A DNA stretch of 12,987 nt from NCBI GenBank assembly GCA_000697335.1, contig JNEM01010714.1:1-12987 (forward strand), in the 5' to 3' direction. Under the pieces are notes generated by a model. That model worked only from the letters and a program-made list of their open reading frames with translations. It made no database searches and had not been told where the DNA came from. This document shows positions 1 through 9,252 of this stretch, one piece after another. Within the stretch, counting starts at the first letter, position 1; each line of letters starts with the position of its first letter. Origin of the DNA: Conidiobolus incongruus B7586. Its lineage: Eukaryota; Entomophthoromycota; Entomophthoromycetes; Entomophthorales; Conidiobolaceae. The translations under genes and the position numbers were made by a program.

Positions 1-9
1 GATATTTGC

Positions 10-1227
10 TTAAGCAAGAGGGTTTTGAGTGACGAATTGAAGGAAGTGGATGGCAGCAGGATATAAATCAGCACCAACTTTCTTGATTTCTGAAGGTGGA
101 AGAACAAAACCGTTGAAAGCATTACTATTGGGACTAAGTTCAATAGTGTATCCATAAGCCTTTCCGGCACCATAGAACCAGTCAGAAGCAGTACCAGAAG
201 TGGGATAAAGTTCAACAGATTTCTGAGAGGTGTAAACCTTGCCACGGTTGAGCTTGATCTTGTCTCTCATAGCATCACCCAATTGCTTGAGCTTGGCTTC
301 ATGAGGAGCGTTGGCAGAAGTATCACCCCAAGCGCGCAAAATAAGTTCGGAGTATGAATGCCAATCGATGGCACCAGCAATGGGACCTTGAGCATTGAAG
401 TAAGAGTTAATAGCCTTAGTTTCGAGTTCAGATCCAGCGGAAGGACCACGGTAGGTTTCACTGTTGGGATTGGTAGAGGCACCTGGACCACCCCATCTGA
501 ATGGGAAGTTACGATTGAGATCAACACCATCACCACCAGTGGCAGTGTTACGGTTCTTTCTGTGCAATCTCTTGGTTTGAGTGTATTTGTAACCATCAGG
601 GTTAACAACAGGAATGAAAATGATTTCAGTTTCATCCAAAATCTTCTTGACAGCAGGATCAGATTGACGCTTATTTAAAAGTTCATTGAAAATATATTGA
701 GTAGTAGATCCAGTGATCCATTCACGAGCGTGGATTAAAGATTGGAACCATACCTTCTTCTTGGTAGCTCCATTAGGATTGGTCAAGTGGACAGCAAAGA
801 TATCGTTATTTTGGAATGTTTTACCAATGGAAGGAACAAACTTGACTACACCAGGGTTAGATTGAGCATGTTGAGAGTACCATTGCTTGATTTCATCGTA
901 GGTGTGGTAAGCATCGAACCAGTCAGCAGATCTAGCAGAAGCACCTTCATCAGCTTCGTCAATAGTCTTCTGGACATCTTCGACTAAGACACTCAATTTT
1001 GAATTCTTAGGTAATTGAGATTTCAATTGCTCGAATTGAGCAGGAGAAACGTGGACTTTGGCAGTTTCAGCATTTTCAGACCAAATATCAGCATCAATCT
1101 TTTCCAATAATTGGTTGACCTAAGGAGTGTTGGAAACTTCAACAACCTTGTGATCCTTGTAAAAGGCAACCTGAGAGGGAGTAGCCAAAACTGCGGCAAC
1201 AAATAAGAGGAGTTTAGATAATTGCAT
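10..1227 (-). CDS. Secreted zinc carboxypeptidase, family M14A (pre-pro-enzyme), with one in-frame TAG at codon 36
   Basis: This is a metallocarboxypeptidase that removes C-terminal residues from peptides, made as a secreted (possibly vacuolar) zymogen. The ATG at 1227 opens a 405-codon frame ending in TAA at 12-10. Residues 1-15 form a signal peptide (MQLSK, then a Leu/Val/Ala core). Residues 20 to about 100 match the M14 activation propeptide (YKDHKVVEV, then LLEKIDADIW). The catalytic domain follows. Zinc ligands are H166 and E169 in HAREW and H290 in IDWHSYSEL; substrate residues are N238-R239 in DLNRNF; the general base is E363 in YTIEL. The S1' specificity site reads Ser348-Asp-Trp, so it is neither clearly A-type nor B-type. 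The oddity is TAG at 1122-1120 between signal peptide and enzyme; everything after it is open and conserved. There are no other introns, unlike the other three protein genes. Two-fold codons mostly end in C, which suggests good expression. Family is certain; whether this copy makes protein is not. Confidence 0.9.
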
Positions 1228-1279
1228 ATTCAATAACTTCGAAATTGATTGATATATTTAATTGATGAGATAGATTCAG

Positions 1280-1287
1280 CTTTTATA
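1280..1287 (-). promoter_or_regulatory. TATA box of the carboxypeptidase gene
   Basis: On the minus strand this reads TATAAAAG, 53 bp upstream of the carboxypeptidase ATG. That spacing suits a fungal TATA box with a short 5' leader. It fits an inducible secreted-enzyme gene. Transcription start was not determined. Confidence 0.6.
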
Positions 1288-4200
1288 GATTAAATTCTGC
1301 AAAATACCTCAATTGAACAAATGGCGGACACAAATGACGAGTTTGAAGCAAAATTAATCTATTTGAATTAAAAAATTAATTTAATTTGATTAATTAAATA
1401 ATTCATATGATGTTATTTACATTTTAATGTACTAAATGACTTTATCCTTCAAGTTAATAGTATTCGTCATTTAGCGAGTTCAAAGAATTATTTTCAATTT
1501 TATTTAGTTTAAATACAAAATTTAATTATTAAAATCTAGTCAAATAATTATTACGTTGCATTTAATAAATTGAATATTTCATAAATATTATTAATTATAT
1601 CAAAAATTATGGCACTAATATATCTAATAATTGGCTATAATGTTTAATATTTAATTTACTTAATCTTTTACTCAATATCATTTGATTTTTTATACATTTT
1701 AAGTATCGTTTATTGAATTTTCACATTATCATATGCTGTAACAGATACCTAATTTGTTATTTTTCATAAAATTAACCAATAGTAACTTTGGATTTAATCA
1801 ACTTTGTATTTAGTGCATTAATGCTGAATTCGGAAATTTGAAAATTAATGAGGGTTTAGGTATATTCATTTACCTCAAAAATGGATATAAAATAAATTGA
1901 AAAATAATAAAAAAATTTCATATCACCATAAATAAACACAATAGAAATAAAAATATATACGATGTAATAAGCTTTTAATATTGCATCATTCAATAAACTA
2001 ATGATAGTTTCTTATTACTCTTGCATATAATTTATATTTTAAATATTTTCAAATAAAATAAATTATTTTGAATAGCTTTTTCACCTAATAGAGACTTCTA
2101 TAATCTAATTTATAGGTTATTCATATTGCAAACATAAAAATAATATCAATTTAGTTATGTTTAATATATTACAATTTTTTAGTTATACACACTCATTATA
2201 GAATTACTACACTTTTTAGAATTAGCTCATTAATAAAGATTGAATATACATTAAATCTCAGAATATATAAATCAATATTTATTATTTAGATAAAAATATT
2301 GCTCTATTCAGCATAATTATTAGGATCAATTATTTGCAAAAATGACTATGGATAAACATAAATGTAATAAAATATAATATAAATCATTGTATAAATATTA
2401 ATAGATATTATATATATATATATCTTTGGTTAATATGATTTAATACTAATTACAGTTAACATCTTTTGAATCATAATATAATTAATTCCTTGATAATTTA
2501 TAATAAAATATACTTAAATTCATTGAGCTTTAATATATAATCGTTGGCTATTATGTTAAACCGAGAATTCCTGCAATTTCTGGTGAAGAATTCTCTTTTG
2601 AATGTAGTAATCCAATATACAATTAACAAATATTTAATCATTCCTAGTTAATAATATCAATTGATAAAGAGGATTTAATTTTTCTGAATGATCAAATTAG
2701 CATTCTAACCATAATATTATAAAGGATATAAATATATTCTTATACTGTTTATATTAGTTAATAATTACTTTAGAATTGAAAATATATAATTTGATAGTCG
2801 AAAATTGTTTGAATAAATCTTGATTCTAAAATGTTTTATAGATTTGGAAAATAATACAGCGATCAGTGACACAAACAAAAACGAATATGTTATGAATTGA
2901 TGGAAAAAATAAAGTTTTCAAAGGTTATGATTGAGTAATACGATAGTATTACATTGGTCCTGGGTTAAATATTATGTGGTTAAATTAGTCAATTTTATAT
3001 ATAGTTAATTACATATAAATAATTTATCAACAATTTGGCAAATATAATATTATCATCTATAGGCCTTATCAAAATAGTAATGGTATCTGCAATAGACCAA
3101 ACGAATACATAGATATCAACACTCATAATATAACAATTATAGCATTATAAAGTAATATACCTTAATGCAGTATTTAGTATTTAATAGAGATACTCGTTTT
3201 CAAATTCAAATTATATTTTTAATTAAAGTGTTTCATAAATAATCTATCACTCTTATTAAATCTTCATTTTTAAAATACTATATAATTTTTGAAAACTTTC
3301 TCTGCCTTGAAATAAATACTTTGATTTGAAGAATATAAAAATTGGCACAAAGTCCTAATTATTACCTATTTAATAATTGAAAGCTATTTTACACATTTTT
3401 TAATAAAAATCTTCATATCCATACTTTATAAAAATAGTTATATATGATATCAATATTTGTTATAGATTTTTCATATCAAAAAACTTATTATAAACCATTC
3501 AATCATTTGAAGTTTTTGTTTACTTAGTATTTTCTATAAATTAATAATACTTGATTTTAATCTAAAAAAATTAAATAATTATATACAATAAACCTTAGTA
3601 TTAAAGATTACTGCTCTCTATTTTTAAAATTAGCAAATTAAGCTAAAGTGGATATTCAATTCAATTATAATTAAAAAATTATTTAAATTAATTAGACATT
3701 AAAAAGATTAAAAAAAATATTTGAATCCAATTAAATAAATATATAGTTTCCCATGAACCACGATTGAATTGATTTGTGATGCTTTCATTCATTCAACAAA
3801 GTAATTTTCAATTCGGTTATATTTAATTTTAATATATTCATTTTTTTTATTTTAGATTGAATAAAAAAATGAATGTAAAATTTAATTGTATAAAAATTAT
3901 TGTTCAAATATAGTTTATTCTAAGATTTATGTTGAAAATAATTTCGGTTTATTTAGATTATAAGTGATGAATGTAATATTTGGCTATTTTAATGGTCAAA
4001 GAAAAACACCAATTATGGTATAATATTATTTAATGCTCGATTTTATATCAAAATTAATATATCACATATTGGTTTTACTATCAATATTACAGTGTAATAG
4101 ACTTGAATTTATTATAATAATGTTTATATTTTCAAAAATCCATGAACTATCTGTCATTATCTAACAATTATCTATAGTAAATTTCAAATTAATCAAATCA

Positions 4201-4701
4201 AAATTAAAACAGTTCAAATGTAAAAACAAACAAATGTAAATATAGATTTATTAAATAGTTTTAGGATTACAAAATATGTTAAATTGATTATTAAAATTTT
4301 TTATTTTGTATTTTTATTTTCTTAAACAATAAAATAAAATATAATGTTGTGTCAAAGAAACGATGATTTACACTAGTATTAATAATAATGATATGATTCT
4401 TGTATGATAGAAAAATAGTTTTGCTTTGAGATAGTACACTCAAAAAAGGGATTTTAACATCAACTAGAATTTTGTATGTAGTAGTGATGTTGGTTTAAAT
4501 AAATTCAAAACTGGAGAGTGTACATTAAAGTATCGCAGAGCCCGAGAAATATGTATAAAAGTAATATATCGATAATGTAGGGCGAATTCATAGGAATATA
4601 ATAAAGTAAAGATGACGAGTGATTATACCATTAAAAGTGATCAAGTAATACGATAGAGAGGATAAATAACATGCTTCTATAAAATAACGTGTATAGATTG
4701 T
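1288..4701. other. 3.4 kb AT-rich intergenic stretch, no gene recognised
   Basis: No conserved protein, tRNA or intact transposon is visible on either strand, and stops are dense in every frame. It holds short structures only: a TA dinucleotide run near 2409-2422; an inverted repeat GAGAATTC/GAATTCTC at 2563-2570 and 2588-2595; a hairpin GTAATAC-GATA-GTATTAC at 2935-2952; and a 90-bp nested inverted repeat at 4434-4523. The last 200 bp or so, before the CCCH gene, are less AT-rich and probably include that gene's 3' untranslated region. The rest is best read as ordinary AT-rich spacer or repeats decayed beyond recognition. Confidence 0.6.
4434..4523. repeat. Nested inverted repeat downstream of the CCCH zinc-finger gene
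   Basis: The outer arms GTACACTC (4434-4441) and GAGTGTAC (4516-4523) are perfect reverse complements. Inside them, AACATCA (4456-4462) and TGATGTT (4485-4491) also pair. It could be a hairpin in the 3' region of the minus-strand CCCH gene (stop at 4702), a small non-autonomous DNA element, or chance. No target-site duplication was identified. Confidence 0.3.
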
Positions 4702-6277
4702 CTAGTAATTCTCTAACTCAGCAAGAAATTCAGGATCAAGGTCTAAATCCATACCAAGATCAAGATCAATACCAGTCGAAGTGTTGTCATTATTAGTAGC
4801 GATTTGATCATTAGCCTGAGGGTTAGCTTCGGATTGAGCAGTTGAAGTTTCCACACGAGCTTTCTTAGACTCAGGAACTGATTCAACAGGCTCATAATCA
4901 AGTAATTCAGCATTGAATTGACTGAAATCATCTAATTCATTTTGATTATTGCTGTTCGATTGATTAACATGGGATTGCTCAGATAAAATGGGTGCATTCT
5001 CAAAAGTATCCGGATCTAAAGGACGCTTAAGAGAGGCAGTATCGGCATTTTGGATGGATGCTGATTGGATAGGATCAGCTTGAATGGGCTCTGATGATGA
5101 TACCTTTGGCTCTGAGGGTTGAGTAGTTGATGCTGATACCCTAGGATTTGGGGCACTAGCTGGAGTGTTATTAGCAGCTTCTGCTTGAGCCGCCCTTTTC
5201 TTAGCACGAATTTGTTCCAAAGTGAGAGGATCTCCGAAACTTGAACCAGAAGAAACACCAGGTTTGTTGAGTTGGATAACACGAGATTGAGTATTGCTGG
5301 ATGGAGGAGGACGGAGACGCGATTTTTCGGGTTTAGCAGGAGCGGCTTTGGCTTGGTTAACAGCTTTGGTAGTATTCTGACCACTGGTACGAGCAGTTTT
5401 GTTACCATTAGGCATGGAGAGCCTTTCGTTCATTGGCTTAACTTTATTGGCTGGGCGTACAGGGCGAGCAGCTGGAGGTTGAGCTTGAATTTGAGGTCTA
5501 TTCTGAGCCTGTACAGGCCTGGGGGCAGGACTTTGATTATTTCTCTGAGAGAGACCAGCGATCTGAAGCTGATTCTTTCCAGTAGGAGGTCGATTAGTGA
5601 CTTGGGGCTGCTGTTGAGGAGGACGAGCTTGAGGTTTTTGAGCTGGAGGAGGGCGAATTTGAACTGCTTTAGAAGCAGAAGGGTTAGAAGGATCAGCAGG
5701 AGTAACAGTTGCTTGAGTTTGGCCATTAGTAGCTTGAGAATTAGTAGCAGTTTCCCCGCTTGTTTGAGGTTTTGGACGGAAAGTCATAGACATAGGTCTG
5801 GGGAAAAATGGTCTTGGCTGAGAATCAACCAATCTAGGAAGGGTGTGTTTATAAATACAATCAATTCTTTGACAGTATTGATTAAATCGACAAGGGATCT
5901 CGGGATTGGGAACATTTTTCGGGACACCCTAAAAGCTGTATAAGAATGGTTAGTAATGAAAAATAAACATTAAATACCTGAACATTAGCGAGGTGTTTGT
6001 TGGAATGTCTTTCGGTACAATTAGGTTTGGAACAAGGTTTACCACTTTGCCATTCAGCACAAACGTTAAAATTATTTATAGCGGGTTCGCAATGTCGGTA
6101 TTCGCAATCTGTCTGTATAAGAGAGGAAAGTCAGTAATTGTGTCAATGGAAGAAAAAAACCCAAACAGAGTTGACTGAAGTCGAATGGGCGATAAATTGA
6201 AGATTCTAACGTACTTTGGTGCAATTGCCTTGAAGGAAGAAAATACAATCCTGCTCGGATTTTGGTAATAAACTCAT
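4702..6277 (-). CDS. Triple CCCH zinc-finger protein, ZC3H11A-type, 3 exons, 474 aa
   Basis: Exons are 6277-6215, 6112-5978 and 5928-4702; introns are 102 and 49 nt, both GT-AG and in phase 0. The N-terminus carries three fingers in tandem: C11-x7-C19-x4-C24-x3-H28, C39-x8-C48-x4-C53-x3-H57 and C79-x5-C85-x4-C90-x3-H94. Their order, spacing and sequence (EQDCIFFLQGNCTK, YRHCEPAI, VCAEWQSGKPC) match the N-terminus of animal ZC3H11A, an RNA-binding protein that copurifies with the TREX mRNA-export complex. A second shared element is the TLEQIRAKK helix near residue 302, like the LEEI(R/K) motif of ZC3H11A. Residues 110-290 are Pro/Gln/Arg-rich and probably disordered. The tail is acidic with alternating Leu-Asp (residues about 450-465) and ends in AELENY-TAG. 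Nuclear mRNA-export function is inferred from homology. It is divergent from the UPF0652 gene. Confidence 0.88.
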
Positions 6278-6910
6278 TTTTTAAAAAAATAAGCAATTGA
6301 CTTTTGTGAGAACAAGGAGTGTTCAAGCAAAATCATTCAAGTAAAAAATTTATTTTAAATTTTATCAACTTACGATTAATAATGTTGAATAAAATCTTTA
6401 ATTTAATTGGTTTATTCTCATTTATAATTCTATTTATCCAATTAACTTTTATTAAAATTCCAATTTAATTTGAAATATTCAGTAAAATGAATGGTTTTGC
6501 AGAAAGAAAAAGTTATATATTACCTATAACCAAGTAATACATTTAGCAAATGGGATGAAAGTGATATCATATAATTATCATAATCTAAAATATGAACTAA
6601 ATCAACAAAAAATTTATTTTTCAGTTTAATAAGATGATATAATTTAAACTCCTTTACCCCCATATCAATCATCTACCAAATACATCCAAATTGAATTTAA
6701 GGGTAAATTTCCCATAATATCAAGCAAACAATAATCTGTAACTATTAATATTTAATCGATCTAAATACCAAAATCCATCAATATATAATTCTAAATAACC
6801 TAATATAATAAAGAATAATTAACCTTTCGAATTTTTATTAATTGTAATTATAAAAATTCAATTTAATTACAAAAAAAAATAAAATTGAAAAGAATTTGGG
6901 TATAATTTAA
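6278..6910. promoter_or_regulatory. Divergent intergenic region, probable shared promoter
   Basis: These 633 bp separate the start codons of the minus-strand CCCH gene (ATG at 6277) and the plus-strand UPF0652 gene (ATG at 6911), so both core promoters must lie here or in leader introns. I see no convincing TATA box for either gene. Homopolymeric A and T tracts flank both starts, as in nucleosome-poor promoters. A pyrimidine-rich patch lies at 6650-6680. No further gene is visible. Confidence 0.5.
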
Positions 6911-9052
6911 ATGAGTCATACAAAATTACCAAACCTCAAGGAGATTTTGTCAAGTACAAGTACTCCTAAATTATTGTCTGACGACGATTCCGATTCCAAC
7001 AGTCCTAATGATGACCAATTGGGAAATGGTAACGAAATCGTCCCTGAAGGATTTTGTGTAGAGTGCAAGGATCAGCAGGTAATTTTTAAATGACTGTAAA
7101 TTAAAATACTAGTGATTAACAGCTTTAAAGGCAGTTTTAAATTGTGAAGATTGTAAAGAAGCATTTTGCGAGGTTTGTTTCAATATGATCCACAGAACAG
7201 GGTCCCGTTCCAGGCATTCGACAACCCCTTTAAATCCTGGACAGTTGTCTGCTGTAGCTTCTTCCGCTGCAAATTCGTCAACACGCAATTCACCTATGCC
7301 TGAAAATGCTATGGAAGTTACTGAGCTTTTACCTGAAGTAAGAATATATTCTTTGATTCAATTACATCATTTTGATTGAAATGAAATTTTTAGCCTCATC
7401 AAGTTGATGTGGATTTCAACTCCCAATCGGGTATAGCAACACCTAACGGAATTCCCTTCTCCACCTGGATGATTGAGCGTACCAAGTACATTCCTCTTCG
7501 ATTGACCCATATCGAGCGCAGAAAGTTGCGTCTTCTTGAAAGTGCACTCCATGTGAGCGAGTACACTGATAAGATTGATATTTATCATTCTGGCTCAAAA
7601 CACCAGCGTATTGTCCAACAAATCAAGAATATTTGTGCAATTCTTTCTGGACTTATGGTTGCCTGCGACTACAAGAAAGGTCAAGAACTATTCTCTTCAC
7701 GAGAATTCCATGAGAACGAAGCTTTCTTCCAAAGTATTTTTGAAGTTGGCCGTAGATACAAGATCATGAACCCTGAAAGAATGCGCTCAACTTATGGCAA
7801 ACTCATGTATCTGCTTCAAGACTCTCAAATCCCCCACGTGCTCGACAGTCTTCAGTTTAACTGTGTCAAGCCTATTGAAACTGTTTACTCCTTCCTTAAG
7901 GCTAGAGGCGGTCTCGAAATCTTGAATCACGAGTATCTTGCACTTGCCACCCGTGAAATCATCCCAGATGGTAAGTCCCGCTCTCAGATTCAAGCAGAAA
8001 TCAAGCAAAAGGAAAAGGCCATAAAGTTTTTGAGCAATAAGTTCTGCTCCCGCGAGCTTAGTGTTGAAGAAATTGAAACCTGTCTCTACAGTATTGGTGA
8101 CAACCATTCTTTCTTGAGAACTAACAGGTAACTTGAATTATTGTACATTATTCTTTATATATATTTATTCGAAATTAGGGATCCATGCGACAAAATGATT
8201 GAGCTTCTTACAACCCTGTTCAGTCCAGACCATATTGAATCTCCCGATCTTTCCCTTTCCATTTCCATGGGTCGTCAGGGTGCCCGTCTTTCCCACGACC
8301 ACAGAACACAATTCTATTATGTTCAACAAACACTTACATTGTGGCGCGAGATCCTTCACGATATGTTCCAGCTTTGGTATTATGCAGATAGCGATTTGCT
8401 CAATCCCAATGTACCCTATCGTCTTCGTGACACTGGCCAAGGTCTTAATCGTATGCAGCCCTGTGCCCAGGTTTCTAAGTTGATCCACCAGATTCTCCAC
8501 CGCGCCCAGCAAAGAGCTGGTCACTGGGTGGGTTCAAGTGTGATCCATTTGGCTGACTCCAACGTCCCCAACGCCCTTATGTTTATTGACAAGTACAACC
8601 AAGTATCCCGCATTCTTAACCCCATTGTCCTCGTAATCAACTACCTGGATCGCTTCGAAACTCAAAAGCACAAACTTTCTGAAAGCGATCGTGGTATCCT
8701 CCAATATCTCCAACAGCGCTTCGGCGGCATCGAGGCCGCCAAAAAGTTAATTCTCGCAGATTTCTTCAGAGGTGCTTTCGACGGTTCGGGAGCAGATAAT
8801 TTCTTCCAAGCTGGTAAGTGTCTCAACTTAATTTATTTTCTGAATACACATTAACTATCAATTAATTTAGGTTCATGTATTGATGGTCGTCTTACGAGTG
8901 CCTGGAACTGGTGTTCCCTCATTGAAAAGAAACCCTATTATAGTATTTTCTTATTATCGGTAATTACTCCATCATAATTCTCATTCATTCACGTAACTAA
9001 TCAATTATTTTAGGGCTTTATGGGTTTTGATGGTGAAAACTTCAGTTCTTAA
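6911..9052 (+). CDS. UPF0652 family protein: B-box-like zinc finger plus DUF2009, 6 exons, 623 aa, function unknown
   Basis: Exons are 6911-7078, 7131-7337, 7394-8127, 8179-8813, 8871-8959 and 9014-9052 (TAA); introns are 51-57 nt with gta donors and ag acceptors, and all junctions keep frame. A TAA codon directly before ATG 6911 fixes the start. Residues 1-47 are acidic and Ser-rich. Residues 49-85 form a B-box-like finger: C49-x2-C52-x8-C61-x2-C64-x4-C69-x2-C72-x4-H77-x7-H85. From about residue 140 to the end is the DUF2009 domain, recognised by blocks such as STWMIERTKYIPLRLTHIER, LNHEYLALATREIIPDGKSR, QFYYVQQTLTLWREILHDMF, AGHWVGSSVIHLAD and the terminal GFMGFDGENFSS. The family is found in fungi, plants and protists with no established activity; I assign none. 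Exons 3-4 use many C-ending codons, unlike MET2, hinting at strong expression. It is convergent with MET2. Confidence 0.9.
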
Positions 9053-9057
9053 TTAAA

Positions 9058-9063
9058 AATAAA
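9058..9063 (+). terminator. Poly(A) signal of the UPF0652 gene
   Basis: AATAAA begins 5 bp after the UPF0652 stop codon and is followed by T-rich sequence. In DNA this AT-rich the hexamer can occur by chance, but its position is right for a poly(A) signal. Confidence 0.4.
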
Positions 9064-9252
9064 GTGATTAGAGTTTTAATTTTTGTCATATGAATATATT
9101 TACTATTTATTAAAATCTTTAAAGGTTTTATTAATATTTTTGGCTTAGGTTATTAATTTAATTAAATTAATTAATAATAATACCAATAATGAATTTAAAA
9201 TCAAATGATAAATGCCTGTTAGAATATTAACAACTTTAAAATTATGAAAAAT
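9064..9252. terminator. Convergent 3' region between UPF0652 and MET2
   Basis: This tail-to-tail gap holds minus-strand AATAAA hexamers at 9106-9111 and 9127-9132, which could end MET2 transcripts. It also has a perfect 20-bp AT-only palindrome at 9152-9171. The hexamers for the two genes lie less than 80 bp apart, so their 3' ends may overlap. No gene is seen here. Confidence 0.35.

Noticed and set aside
267-987. Other-frame open frames over the carboxypeptidase
   Set aside because: They are shadows of the conserved M14 frame.
1120-1122. A genetic code in which TAG is sense
   Set aside because: MET2 ends in TAG exactly where the yeast Met2 C-terminus ends, and the CCCH gene also ends in TAG. 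A genome-wide reassignment does not fit.
1120-1146. A 27-nt intron removing the carboxypeptidase stop
   Set aside because: It would be far shorter than any other intron in the window, has a gtt donor, and would remove residues that match the propeptide.
2563-2595. Inverted repeat GAGAATTC/GAATTCTC as the ends of a mobile element
   Set aside because: Only 17 nt lie between the arms and the core is itself a 6-bp palindrome, so chance is sufficient.
5272-5943. A 223-codon plus-strand open frame
   Set aside because: It is the antisense of the Pro/Gln-rich exon of the CCCH gene. Its Arg/Ser/Leu-rich translation matches no family, and the minus strand has a coherent spliced gene.
6704-6712. GGGTAAATTTCCC-like near-palindrome in the divergent promoter
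   Set aside because: It is not a perfect dyad and resembles no site I can name.
7091-7093. UPF0652 exon 1 as a separate 60-aa gene
   Set aside because: The frame reads through the donor at 7079 into a stop inside the intron; splicing to 7131 completes the zinc finger.
7787-8524. Minus-strand open frames of 106 and 119 codons
   Set aside because: They lie antisense to strongly conserved DUF2009 exons and show no protein-like sequence of their own.
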